Shown here: positions 1-10,108 of the stretch, one piece after another | Layout of the letters: every line of letters begins with the position of its first letter | Position numbering within the stretch: position 1 is the stretch's first letter | DNA from: Thermothelomyces thermophilus ATCC 42464 | Lineage: Eukaryota > Ascomycota > Sordariomycetes > Sordariales > Chaetomiaceae | Direction of reading: 5' to 3' | Length of the DNA stretch: 64,000 bases | NCBI RefSeq assembly: GCF_000226095.1 | Contig: NC_016472.1 | Location: 3,782,001 to 3,846,000, forward strand | Translations under genes and position numbers: made by a program | The notes under the pieces: generated by a model | What the model was told of the DNA's origin: nothing | Seen by the model: the letters and a program-made list of their open reading frames with translations, nothing else | The model's database searches: none

Positions 1-1
1 G

Positions 2-103
2 CCGACCGAGACGAGCGATATCGCGACGGCTGGCGCTCCCGGGCTGCGGGCGAGCGTCGCAGGCGCCGTGGTGCTCGGCGCCGCTGTCGCGGTCCTCCTC
101 TAG
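2..103 (+). CDS. 3' end of a probable GPI-anchored surface protein (partial)
   Basis: One frame is open from the window edge to a TAG at 101-103 and encodes about 33 residues. The segment begins with Ser/Thr-rich sequence (PTETSDIATAG), passes small residues (AGAPG), a short polar stretch (LRAS), and ends in a hydrophobic run of Ala, Val, Gly and Leu up to the stop. That is the classic layout of a GPI-attachment signal: small-residue cleavage site, spacer, then a C-terminal hydrophobic tail. The rest of the gene lies outside the window, so the protein family is unknown. In fungi such tails belong to cell-wall or plasma-membrane proteins. The call rests on composition only; a chance open frame of this length is possible. 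Confidence 0.5.
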   Translation, partial: PTETSDIATAGAPGLRASVAGAVVLGAAVAVLL

Positions 104-3100
104 TTCGGTAACGCCGACATCAGGCCGCGACGTAAGCGGACCGCCATCGCCGGCAACGAGGGCGCCAGGGCGGTGGCGTTGGAGGTTCACGGCTACCGCT
201 CTGGAGAGCGGCGATCACATTACGCTACGAGAAGGCGGTTGCTTCGTAGCTAATGCAGAAGAGATCGGCGACTGGGACTCGTTACTTCTGTCATAGTGTA
301 ATAAGGGCTTTGCCTCGTCTTGTACACTGCATTCTAATGGATACCCGAGGCGTTAGTTTCGCAGCTTAACGTGGGCTGGGGCAAGATTGAAATTAGGTGC
401 GTTCAGCGCGGAATAGGAACGAAAGAGCGTAGCGCAATATAGATCGTTTTTTGCTTCTCGTTGGCATGAATTGCGGAAGTGAGTTGTTCCAGTCGACGAA
501 ACAGGATGTGATGTGACGGCAATTGATGTCTGCCAAGGTCGCAGTATGGGGGATCAGCAGCGCCGTGCTCGCCAATCAATCCCTCACCGAACCAGTGTAG
601 CAGTCATGAAGAATCATCACTACAACTCTCGTTGGCCTCTCTCCTGCTTTACTCGATATGAAGCAGGATATTGCTCGCGGATACGTTCGTGGGATGTTCG
701 GTCGTTCCCGTATTGCCCTGCAGGCGGTTCGTTGAAGGAAGTGGAGACACGAGGCCAGTTGGCAGAGGAGCTCAAGCAGGGATCGGTACGGATAGACCGC
801 CTTGACAACTTATCCCCGCTTACCAATCTGGGTTCGAGCTCAGGGTGCGGTTGGCGCCGTGGCCCCTTCCGTGCCTGGTCTTAACTTAACCCCTGCATTT
901 CACGCGCCAAGAGAGATCCTGGGCGGCGATCACTTGGACTTTCCACCTTGGGCGACTGCTTACAAAGTACATACACTACACCACCGCATGGAACTCGTAC
1001 ACACACTGCAAGTAATCCGTACTAATGTCCCTGTGTAGGGAACTTGAATACGATACATCCTAAGGGAGGTCCACTCGAAGCTCCATGACACTCGGGCAAC
1101 GAATGTTTAGTCACATTATTTTAGCTCCGCGATTTCCGACCTCCAAGGTTCTTTCCCCAACGCTATTCACGCAAGTTTGATGATCAAGGGACGCAAAGCG
1201 TGGCAGCAAACTTCTCGCGCCGATCAGGCCAAGTTAATCCGTACTACTCAGCACACCACACTAAATCAATTGCTAGCTTCCGCCAAAGAGGTTGTCCCGT
1301 GAGGGCGCCACAATGTCCATGTCTCACCTCTGGGTTCGCCCAGAACAGTTAACGGAGCGTCCATCAAGTCGGCACTTTTTGAAAGAAAGAACGAATAACG
1401 AATGAAAGGAAAGAGGGAGAAGAAAGAAAAGAAAGATCGACAGTGCCCGGGGCCCCGAATTATTGGAGTATCTTGTCACCGCCCAGCATCCGAGCAAGGG
1501 CGGACTTTACGTCGCCGTCACGCTCCGACTCTGGTACCTATGGGCTCGGGAACTCAAATCCTGCAGACTGACAGGCCATGCCGGGCGAATAGGACGTCAA
1601 TTCGCTTCGCGCGGAGGGTAACGTAAGACGGCCCGCGAGCCGGGGTCGTATAACGTTACCAGAACATCGGCTTAGTTATCCTTGACGCTCGCTCTCGTTT
1701 GCGCTATATATGACCTGCGATGGAACCCTTCCAGGCGTCCCATCGTTGAAGGACCTACAAAGACGGCGCCGGGAAATGGCCCAGGCCCGATCGGCCAGCG
1801 TCATGCCGGATGGACTGCTACGGCGCCTCAAAACACCCTACAGCCAGCTCGGACTTTGGCTGCAACCGCCACCTCGATGCTACCTCTTCCGCCTTGGCCT
1901 GCCGTTCTCCTCCGAGCTACTGAACGAAACCACATGCATAAATGCATAAGAGATGTGCAACCCTCCAAACGCTTCACACCCCAGAGAAATAAAAAAAAGG
2001 AAAGAGAGAGATGAGAGAGAGAAATAAAAGGGGAAAAAAATACAAGTCGGGGAAAGCTTGTCTGACGGGAACAAGACAAACTGCATTGGACGGGGCAGGA
2101 TCGACATCCGGCTGCGGGTATCAATTCCCATAGGGCTACACTAGCCGAATCCACCAATCGCCTGTTCCTTCACGGGCGAAAGCCCCCAGTACTCAACTTC
2201 CTTGATATCAACGGGTGTCGAAGGGCAAAGGAACTATGCACCTGCATTATTGATCTTCCTTCTTGGCTCACGGACCGATGCGTTGTTTTGTTTGGCGGAG
2301 AAACTCAAAGACAATGTCTCAGCTGAGTGTGACCGCTGTCTGCGCCGCTCTTCTGCGAGACATTAGGCCGTCAGCTTATGTAGGTGGCAGCCCTCAAGTG
2401 AGCGCCATGGCGACACAGGTGCATGGCTGGCTTACACGACCTGACAGTTTCGGCCTCGCTAGAATCTCGCTATCGAGCCTTGGACTGCGCGGCGATGCCC
2501 GCGGCGCATATCTCGGCTACGCCCATGCGGCCGTCCAGGCATCCATCTCTTCCCGACGTCGTAGGGTGGTGGACTTACCCAGGCCGGGCGGGATTGGACG
2601 AGAATATGGATTAGTTGGCAACCTGGCTGTCCTGGCGGCTCGAGGCCAGGGGTCCCAACTCCCAATCATTCTCGTCCTCACGATATCGAGTGGGAAAGAG
2701 GGGACTTCATGACCGAGAGATTCGGCTCAGTGTTGATGGTCGAGTGCTAGCACCGGTGCTCGGAAACTGGTCCGGTCCCGAGAGTGTGTCAGCGTTCCAC
2801 AGATATGAATGCCGTGTCGTCGACGCCTCCCCAAGTCACAAGCGATCACCTGCTGCTCCCATGTGCAGACAAGCCTCGCAAGCATTCCGCGCTGCGCAGA
2901 ATGCCATGTAACTACGTTTGCCATGGGGCAGATCAGCAATTCAGCTGGCTCGCCTCTCATCTTGGGGGCCTTGGGGGACAGTCTCCCATCATTGACTGGC
3001 CGATAGCGATGCCCAGTTCACATCCCAACGATCACCGCTGACCGAGACTACCCATCTCAGTCGCATCTCAGTCGCATCTCAGTCGCATCTCAGTCGCACC

Positions 3101-3555
3101 TCGGTACAAAGTTCCCTACAGGCGGCTGGATTATTGATTTTGGACGTAACCCTACCGACTCATGCTCACGGGTTGTGACATGGACGGCACACGGAGACGG
3201 TAGACATCTCGCTTCCATCCGCCAAATCAAAGAGAGGGCGTGTGGATACGAGCTCGTGTATAAGAACCCTATGTTCTCTGTCTCAGACACATATCTCACG
3301 CATGAGAAGGGAAGACACCGTCCTCACTGTCCCCGCCCCGACATGGCTAGATCTGACATATTCGCTCACCTCTCTGGAGGGCATCAGAGACGCCGCGCTT
3401 CGGCTTCTAACGGAGACGTGAAACAAGTGACGCAGGACGCCTCGTGGCGCCGTAAATCACTGGTTTCCATCCGCCGCCGTCTCGGTCAGGGTCTCAGGGC
3501 CAAGTGCCCATCACCCGAACCCGATCCAGACGTACCTCGCAGTTCTCCCGCGGTC
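104..3555. other. 3.4-kb spacer with no gene recognised
   Basis: No open frame here shows a recognisable domain, consistent coding bias or a plausible splice structure; the largest (about 150 codons near 2263-2712) is low complexity in composition and also open on the other strand. The stretch is less GC-rich than the neighbouring exons. It holds three copies of the heptamer TCCGTAC/GTACGGA (near 786, 1016 and 1237) and an 11-bp tandem repeat at 3054-3097. It presumably contains the 3' region of the clipped upstream gene and the promoter of the sulfurase-like gene. Confidence 0.6.
3054..3103. repeat. 11-bp tandem repeat, four perfect copies
   Basis: The unit ATCTCAGTCGC is repeated four times without change at 3054-3064, 3065-3075, 3076-3086 and 3087-3097, followed by a decayed partial copy to about 3103. 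It lies about 450 bp upstream of the next start codon. Because 11 is not a multiple of three it would not be tolerated in coding sequence, which supports an untranslated location. Confidence 0.95.
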
Positions 3556-5831
3556 ATGACCGACGGTGAGTCGTTCAACAGAAACAGCAGTGGCAACAGC
3601 AACAGCAAGAACAACAACAACCATAGCAGCAGCAGCAGCAGCAGCAGTAACCACCACCACCAAAGAAAGAACAGCTATGACAGCAACGCCAAGATCCCCT
3701 CCCCTTACCCCAAACCTGTCGAGCTCATCCGCCAGGAAGAATATCCCCATATGAACCAAGGTTCGTCCGCTTTTTGATTCCTCCAGTTCCCTTCCCTCCC
3801 CTTTTCCCCCCTTGCACTCACTCAACATTCCCTGCTACCACCGTCATCCACTCTACCCCCCCCCCCCTTCCTTCCCTCTTTGTCTCTTCCCTTCTCCTCT
3901 ATCGCATACACGAACCGAGAAACCAACGTTAGCTCTCGAAACAGGGACATACCTCGACCACGGCGGTGCCACCGTCCCGGCCCTGTCCACCCTCCGCCGC
4001 ACCACCGCCCTCCTCTCGCGCAACCTGTACGGCAACCCGCACTCGGCCAACCGCCCGGCCGCCCGCTCCGGCGCCGCCGTCGACGCCATCCGCGCCCGCG
4101 CCCTCGCCTTCCTCGGCGCCGACCCGGCCCGCTTCGACCTCGTCTTCACCGCCAACGCCACCGCCGCCATCAAGCTCGTCGCCGACGCCTTCCGCGACCT
4201 GGGCGAGAAGGTCCTCTCCCCCACCACTCCTGGCGCTTTTGCTACTGCTGCTGCTGCTGCTGGCGGTGGTGGTGGCGGTGGTGGTGGTAGTGGGTTCTGG
4301 TACGGCTACCACCGCGAGGCGCACACCAGTCTCGTCGGCGTGCGCGAGCTGGCCGCCGGGGGCCACTACTGCTTCGTCGGCGGGGACGACGAGGTGGAGG
4401 CCTGGCTGGACGGAAGGGTGGTCGCGATCCGGCCCGGCTCCGGACCGGTCGTTCCGGGCTATCCGGGGATGGCGCCGGGTCTAATGGCGTGGCCGGCGCA
4501 GTCGAACCTGACGGGGAGGAGGTTGCCGGTTACCCGGTGGGTGAGGAGGGTGCGGGAGAACGGAAGGAGGAGGGGCCGCGCCGCCGCCTCCGCCTCCGCC
4601 GCTTGGAGGGACACGTACACCCTAGTGGACGCGGCCGCGCTGGCCATGACGAGCGGGCTGGCCGAGCTGTTCGCGGACCCGGAGGCGGCGCCCGACTTTG
4701 TCTGCCTCTCCTTCTACAAGGTCTTTGGCTTCCCCGACCTGGGCGGCCTGGTCGTCCGCAAGGAGTCGGGCCACGTCCTCGCGCTGAGGAAGTACTTTGG
4801 CGGCGGCACCGTGTCCATGGTCAGCGCCATCGGCGGGGCGTGGCACCTCTCCAAGGGTCTGGGCGTCGCCGCGGCCGCGGGGGAGCCCGCAGCCGGGGAG
4901 GGAAGACAGCACGGCGGAGCGCTGCACGAGGGCCTGGAGGACGGGACGCTGCCGTTCCACAGCATCCTGGCGCTCGGGGAGGCCATGGACGTCCACGGCG
5001 AGCTGTACGGGTCCGGGTCCGGGTCCATGGACAACATCTCGGCCTACACGACCGCCCTGGCCGAGCGGATGTACCGGGGCATGCGGGCGCTGAGGTACGC
5101 GGACGGCCAGCCCGTGTGCGTCATCTACGAGGAAGGGTCCGTGTCGGAATACGGAAACGCCACGCGGCAGGGCTCTACCGTGGCATTCAACGTCTTGCGG
5201 CCGGACGGGGGCTACGAGCCGTACGACAGGGTGGAGAGGCTGGCAAACGACATGGAGATCTATGTCCGGTCGGGAGGTAAGCGAGGAGCGCCCAGTGAAC
5301 TCTGTCTGGGTGGTTGGTTGAACTTTTGACATGAACCGGGGGGGGGGTTTATGCGTTGGCTCAACTGACTTGATAATTAACAAATCCAGGGATCTGCTGC
5401 CCCGGAGGCCTGTTTACGGCCCTCGGCTATGAGCCCTGGCATCTACATCGTGCGCGATCCGCTGGACATCAATGTGGTAAGTTTCATTCCTTTTACCTTT
5501 TGTATATGTGTTCCCGCCTCCCTAACTACCCAGTGCTTTGAGGCTAATGATAGCGGAATCGTAGGCCCTAACGGCATCGGTATCATCAACGAATTGCCCA
5601 CTGGGTAAACAAACATCAATTAACCCCCTTTCCCTCTGTTGCCTTCTCTCTGGGCCGCTGACACTTCTCCAAAATAGTGTGGTACGAGCTAGTCTCGGAG
5701 CCATGAGCACCGTTGAAGACGTCGATCGGTTCCTCTCCTTCCTTCGCGAAACCTTCATCTCGCGGGAGGACAGCGCGTATGCGAGCAGCAACGGGGACGG
5801 CTCTGCCTCGCTGAATCGGCCCGAGGACTAG
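3556..5831 (+). CDS. Molybdenum cofactor sulfurase-like class V aminotransferase, no MOSC domain
   Basis: Exons 3556-3760, 3945-5276, 5390-5476, 5565-5604 and 5678-5831 join in phase to give 605 residues. The N-terminal 65 residues are Ser/Asn/His-rich low complexity. A PLP-dependent NifS-like fold follows: TYLDHGGAT near residue 70, NLYGNPHSAN, the FTANATAAIK block, HTSLVGVR, the presumed PLP lysine in SFYKVFG (about Lys327), RSGGICCPGG, and GVVRASLGAMSTVEDVDRF near the end. Eukaryotic Moco sulfurases move sulfur from cysteine to the cofactor of xanthine dehydrogenase and aldehyde oxidase and carry a C-terminal MOSC domain. This protein stops after the transferase fold, so it matches the shorter fungal paralogues whose substrate I do not know. 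Gly and Ala runs near residues 170-185 look like a lineage-specific insertion. An alternative upstream ATG at 3175 is in frame, but the protein before 3556 looks non-coding. Confidence 0.88.
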
Positions 5832-6715
5832 AAGAGAATGGAGCTCCATGATGGAAGCAGCACAGAGGTGCAAAAAGAAGACAACGCCTTGCTTGTAGGT
5901 TCGATGAAAGACACGAAGATTGCTTTCCAGCAGGCCTCCGTTTCGTATGCCAGATAGGCGGATCCTCGAGGTGATGATGGTCCTCGGACGCGTTTCGAGT
6001 GCCCGTTACAAGCCAAGTGGTTTCGCCCATTTGACACCCGACAAACAATAATAATAGCAGGCACGTACATACATGTGCTTCTCAAGCGACCGCTTCGTGG
6101 CGATCGCATCTTTCCTAACACTCCTGAAGTGGATTGCCTCCGGAAAAACCCAACAGACCTAGGTAAAATACCTGATATACATACATACAACCACGTGCCT
6201 GCCAGGTTTGGATCCTGGTGCTGCAATGCCAAACTGGTCGTCCGCCCAAAAACGGATCGAGCCATGCATGCTACAACCGCAAAGTACATATAAGAAGAAG
6301 TGGGACACAAACGGCACTACAAATGAGTAAATAACAGCAACTGCCAGCGGGTATTTGGCGGGGTATAAAGAGACCCAAGATGACAAACCACAACATGCAG
6401 GAAATGTGAACAAGAACTGAAAGGAAATGAAGAAAAGAAGAAAAAAGAAGCGAAACAATTAAGAGGATCAACCTCCGAATGACTCGAATAAACTCCACTA
6501 TTGTTTTCTTCACAATCCTCCAACCGTCAAACCTGCGCTCGAGAAGAAGGGGAGAAGAGTAGCATTTGGATTCAGATAAAGATCCGATGCGGAACATCTC
6601 CCGGTTCCCTGCCAGCCCGTTTCAGTTCCGCAGCTGGGTTTGTTGCGCGACGGGAGAGACAGAGCATTCGGCGGTTTTTGACGACGATAAGGCAAGAAGA
6701 GAGACCTATCATCAA
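5832..6715. other. Convergent 3' spacer between the sulfurase-like gene and KAR9
   Basis: The two flanking genes point toward each other, so this 884-bp stretch should hold both 3' untranslated regions. It is AT-richer than the exons and contains A-rich and T-rich tracts. An ACGCGT hexamer occurs at 5988-5993 but is at the 3' side of both genes, so no promoter role is proposed. No gene is visible. Confidence 0.6.
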
Positions 6716-9700
6716 TTACACCCTCCAGCGCGGCCTCGCGTCCTTCGTCCCCGGAGCCGCCGAGGCACTGCTGCTGCTTCCCTTCCGCATCGCGAACCTC
6801 GCGCCCGCCACCGCCTGCGGACTCTCCCTGCCCGTGATGACGCTTCCGGAACCCTTGGCCGCCACTCCCGTCGAGCTCGTCCGCGACTGAGGCGGCATGC
6901 TAGTCCGCCTGGACGTCGCCAGCGAGCTGGCTGGTCGCCGCGGCGTAGTCGTTGCAGTTGTCGTCGTGCTCGTTGCTCCCGGTGGTGAGAAGTCGAGTGG
7001 TTTGGGTGGTTGAAGCGAGGCACGCCTGTTCGTGCTGTTGCTCGAAAGGGCAGGTGGCGCCGACGGGTTGGAGGTGAGGCGGGGTTTGGAAAAGGATCGT
7101 AGGGCGGTGGACGACGGGTCCGGAGAGGCGAGGCGCTCGCGGAACGAGAGGAGGCCGTTTTTAGAGGGACTGGCCTCGGGGATGGGAGAGGCGGATGTGG
7201 CGCGGGAGTTGGGAGTGCGGAGCGTGGGTAGCTTGGATGTTGTAGAGGACGCCGCAGAGGAGCCGGACCGGACCGGGGTCGGGGCTTGTTTGCTATAGGG
7301 GCTCGGAGTGGTGAGAGTCAGAGGTTTGAAGTTGTGGCCGGTGTCGATGTCTCTTGTATTCGTCGATGGGTTCCACTTTGGCCGCGTGGCCAAAGACGGA
7401 GAGAGCCGCGATACCCTGTTTGCGGTTGGCGTGGCCGAAGTGTCTCTCGACGGGACCGGGACCGACAACATCGACGTCTGCGCCGTTACCGGCTTCCTGG
7501 TCAACTGGGTCTTCGGGGTGGGCAGCGACGACTGTCTGCGACTCGCTGGCGCGTGACCTAAAGCGCTGGCCGACCGCTGCTTCGGCGCCTTTACGTGCTG
7601 GGTCGAGCTGTTGGGACCCTTGCTCGACAGGATGACGGACGATGGGGGGGAGCTCTGGGGCGTCTCGTGGCCGCTTGCAAGGGTCGACATGTCGTTGGAC
7701 AACATGCTCGAGACGGAATCTCGAAGCTGCTGCTCCTTGCTGTCGGCATGCAGCTCCTCGATGGAGGCATCCATGTCCGCCATGGTCTCCTTCAGTTCCT
7801 CCCACTTGGCCCTCATCTCAGCATGCAGGCGGAGAATCTCGCCGTTGACCGTGAGCCGGTCCTTGACCCCCTTGTCGATAATGGCCAGGACCCGCTCGAT
7901 TGCCGGGCCGTAGTGTGTCTTCTTGGCCTCGTAGTTTTCCAGCTTCTTGGCCATCACGGGCTGGTTGGTCAGGTGTAAGCCGGCGTCGATGGCCTCGCGC
8001 AGCCTGGCCAGGCTGCGCTCGACCGACTCGTACATCTTTTGGGCCTGGCGGCAGGCGCCGCGGAAGACGAGCACCCAGCGGTCCTCGCCGAGCTCTTTGC
8101 GCAGGGACTCGGCGTCCTTCTCGAGCTTCTTGTAACTAGCATCCAGCTCTGCCCTCCGGGCTTCCAGCTCCTCGCAGGCCGTCGGGAATATGCTGTCGGC
8201 CCTCGCCTCGAAGACGGAGAGCCTCATGGGCAGGAAATCGAGGGAGGCTCTGAGGGGCTGCATCCTCGCAAAAAGCGCCAGCAGGCTCGAGTCGTCCTGG
8301 GAGATGCCGGTCGCCCCGGCCGAAGGCGAGGTGGGGCTGACCGGGAAGACGGGCATGCTGAAGCGGTTGTTGGCCATCTGTAAGCGGACCGGGGCTCGGG
8401 GCGTGTCGTCGTCCGCGAACGGCTCCAGATCGCCGATGTCCGTGCCGTCGCCGGTCGGGACGCTCAACATGGATTTGTGGCGCCGTTCTTCCATCTCAAA
8501 GACCAACCTGGCAAGGTCGTCCATCTCGTTCTGTATGTCGCTGAGCACCATGTCCCACAGCTCCTCCCACTCCATGGCGATCTCGACCTGTGCCTTCACG
8601 TTGTGCAGTGTGTTCCGCATCTTGGCCCACTCCTCGAGAATGGCCTCCATCTGGGAGACGGCCGTCCGGAGGTCGTCAGCAGCGACGCTGGCGATATCCT
8701 CCCGGCTCTGCAAGTCCTCGATGGCGCCGACGTAGACCTTGATCAGCTCCTCGAAGCGAACAATGGCCTTCTCCACCTCCTCGACGCCCTCGCGGCCCCC
8801 GGCCGCGGCCCACTCGACGTCGTCATCGCTCTCCAGTCCCGCTATCACCTCGGAGGCCTTGTATATCCACCCGCGGATCTGTTCGGCGGCGCCCAGCAGC
8901 GCTTTTGTGGCCGCCTGGGCCGTTGGTATGGCCGAGATCTTGTTGGACAAGGAGTCGGCATCTGGAAGTTGCAATGATGTCAGCTGAGCAAGCTGATTCG
9001 CGAAAGAAGCTCGCGAGAGGGTGTAGATGGACCCTGGGCGTTGGAGGCCGAGAGGGTTGAAAGGGATAGAGCCCGGGTCGAAGGAATCGCGCGCGGTCGG
9101 CGTGGTAGGGTTTGTGGCGCGTCTCGTCGGCGGTGGCGTGTCCTTGGGGAGAGGCGGCGGGGGAATCTCGGGTGTCCCAGGTCGCTGGGGCGGGCGGGTG
9201 TCTCTCGCGATGTGTTCGTCCCTCGTCTCGGGCTGGGCCTTGACACCGTTGCCGTTGGTGTGTTCGGGGAGGCGGTACTTGTTCGTGTCCATTTCCAGGG
9301 GCTCGGTGGCGGCAATTTCCGGGAGGAAGTCGGGCTTCGCAGCAGTAATGGCGGCCTCGGATGCGGATTCTTCGGGCTCCGTCCTGCCTTGTGACTTGTG
9401 CGACTTGTCCGACTTGAGGCTGGAGATTGAAGGGATGCGTGCAATGGCACCCTTCCAGGGGCGGCCCCGCCGCTCGACGACGGTCTGCGCGGAGGCGGCG
9501 AGGTGTTCTTGTTCAAGTCGCCTGATCGCTTCTTCGGGCAGACGGCCGGGCTCCAGGTGGTGGGAAGGCGGAGGGCTGGCTTTGCGCGTCGTGCCGAAGC
9601 CGAGGGCCTTTAATCGCGCCGCGAGGCCAGGCGAGGGTTTTCGTACGCGATGAACGCGAATCGAGGCGGGGGGGCTGGATGCTGACGGCTGGGGCGGAGG

Positions 9701-10108
9701 CGGCGGCGGCGGCGGCGGTCGCTGCAGCTGCTGCAGCTGCTGGTGCTGTTGTGGCTGTCGTGGTCCGGGTTCAGGTTGTGGTTGTGGTGGTTCTGCCTGT
9801 TGTGGAGGAGAGGAGCCTTTCGGGAGGTCACCAATGGGGCTGTGGCTTGCGCTGGCGTGGTTTTGCGGTTGCGCTTTTAGCAGGCGTTGAGCGGGATCGT
9901 CCGACGTGCATGCACCACTAAGCTGCACCAGGTCGCTCGGGATGTCAGAGAAGGTCAGGACGAGGCCATTATTGCTCGCATCGCGGTCGGCGTCGTCGTC
10001 GTCGTCGATTCCTGACGTCGTTGTATCCGTGTCGGCGACAGCAGGATGATGGGCAAAATAGTCACGGTCGCTGCCACTGCCTAGAGCAGCAGCCGTTGTG
10101 GTTGTCAT
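6716..10108 (-). CDS. KAR9: Karyogamy/spindle-positioning protein KAR9
   Basis: A single uninterrupted exon of 1130 codons. Kar9 links the plus-end protein Bim1/EB1 to myosin V and so guides cytoplasmic microtubules for nuclear movement and spindle orientation. Residues 1-350 are low complexity with Pro, Gln and acidic runs. A largely helical core from about residue 365 to 800 begins near SIYTLSRASFANQLAQL and contains EEWAKMRNTLHNVK, AMEWEELWDMVLSDIQNEMD and ESLRKELGEDRWVLVFRGA, which I recognise as the ascomycete KAR9 domain. The last 330 residues are basic, Ser/Pro/Thr-rich and disordered in character, the usual microtubule-associated tail, and include SKLP near residue 956, an S-x-(I/L)-P type EB1-docking motif. 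The protein is much longer than the roughly 640-residue yeast Kar9, as is usual for filamentous species. Its promoter is shared with the divergent gene at 12916. Confidence 0.88.
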   Translation of the reverse strand: MTTTTAAALGSGSDRDYFAHHPAVADTDTTTSGIDDDDDADRDASNNGLVLTFSDIPSDLVQLSGACTSDDPAQRLLKAQPQNHASASHSPIGDLPKGSSPPQQAEPPQPQPEPGPRQPQQHQQLQQLQRPPPPPPPPPQPSASSPPASIRVHRVRKPSPGLAARLKALGFGTTRKASPPPSHHLEPGRLPEEAIRRLEQEHLAASAQTVVERRGRPWKGAIARIPSISSLKSDKSHKSQGRTEPEESASEAAITAAKPDFLPEIAATEPLEMDTNKYRLPEHTNGNGVKAQPETRDEHIARDTRPPQRPGTPEIPPPPLPKDTPPPTRRATNPTTPTARDSFDPGSIPFNPLGLQRPGSIYTLSRASFANQLAQLTSLQLPDADSLSNKISAIPTAQAATKALLGAAEQIRGWIYKASEVIAGLESDDDVEWAAAGGREGVEEVEKAIVRFEELIKVYVGAIEDLQSREDIASVAADDLRTAVSQMEAILEEWAKMRNTLHNVKAQVEIAMEWEELWDMVLSDIQNEMDDLARLVFEMEERRHKSMLSVPTGDGTDIGDLEPFADDDTPRAPVRLQMANNRFSMPVFPVSPTSPSAGATGISQDDSSLLALFARMQPLRASLDFLPMRLSVFEARADSIFPTACEELEARRAELDASYKKLEKDAESLRKELGEDRWVLVFRGACRQAQKMYESVERSLARLREAIDAGLHLTNQPVMAKKLENYEAKKTHYGPAIERVLAIIDKGVKDRLTVNGEILRLHAEMRAKWEELKETMADMDASIEELHADSKEQQLRDSVSSMLSNDMSTLASGHETPQSSPPSSVILSSKGPNSSTQHVKAPKQRSASALGHAPASRRQSSLPTPKTQLTRKPVTAQTSMLSVPVPSRDTSATPTANRVSRLSPSLATRPKWNPSTNTRDIDTGHNFKPLTLTTPSPYSKQAPTPVRSGSSAASSTTSKLPTLRTPNSRATSASPIPEASPSKNGLLSFRERLASPDPSSTALRSFSKPRLTSNPSAPPALSSNSTNRRASLQPPKPLDFSPPGATSTTTTATTTPRRPASSLATSRRTSMPPQSRTSSTGVAAKGSGSVITGRESPQAVAGARFAMRKGSSSSASAAPGTKDARPRWRV

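Noticed and set aside
2263-2712. 149-codon open frame in the left spacer
   Set aside because: No domain, no splice partner, mixed composition, and an opposing open frame over the same bases. Not distinguishable from chance.
5988-5993. ACGCGT between the sulfurase-like gene and KAR9 as a cell-cycle promoter element
   Set aside because: Both neighbouring genes end at this spacer, so there is no promoter for it to serve. It shows that the hexamer occurs by chance here.
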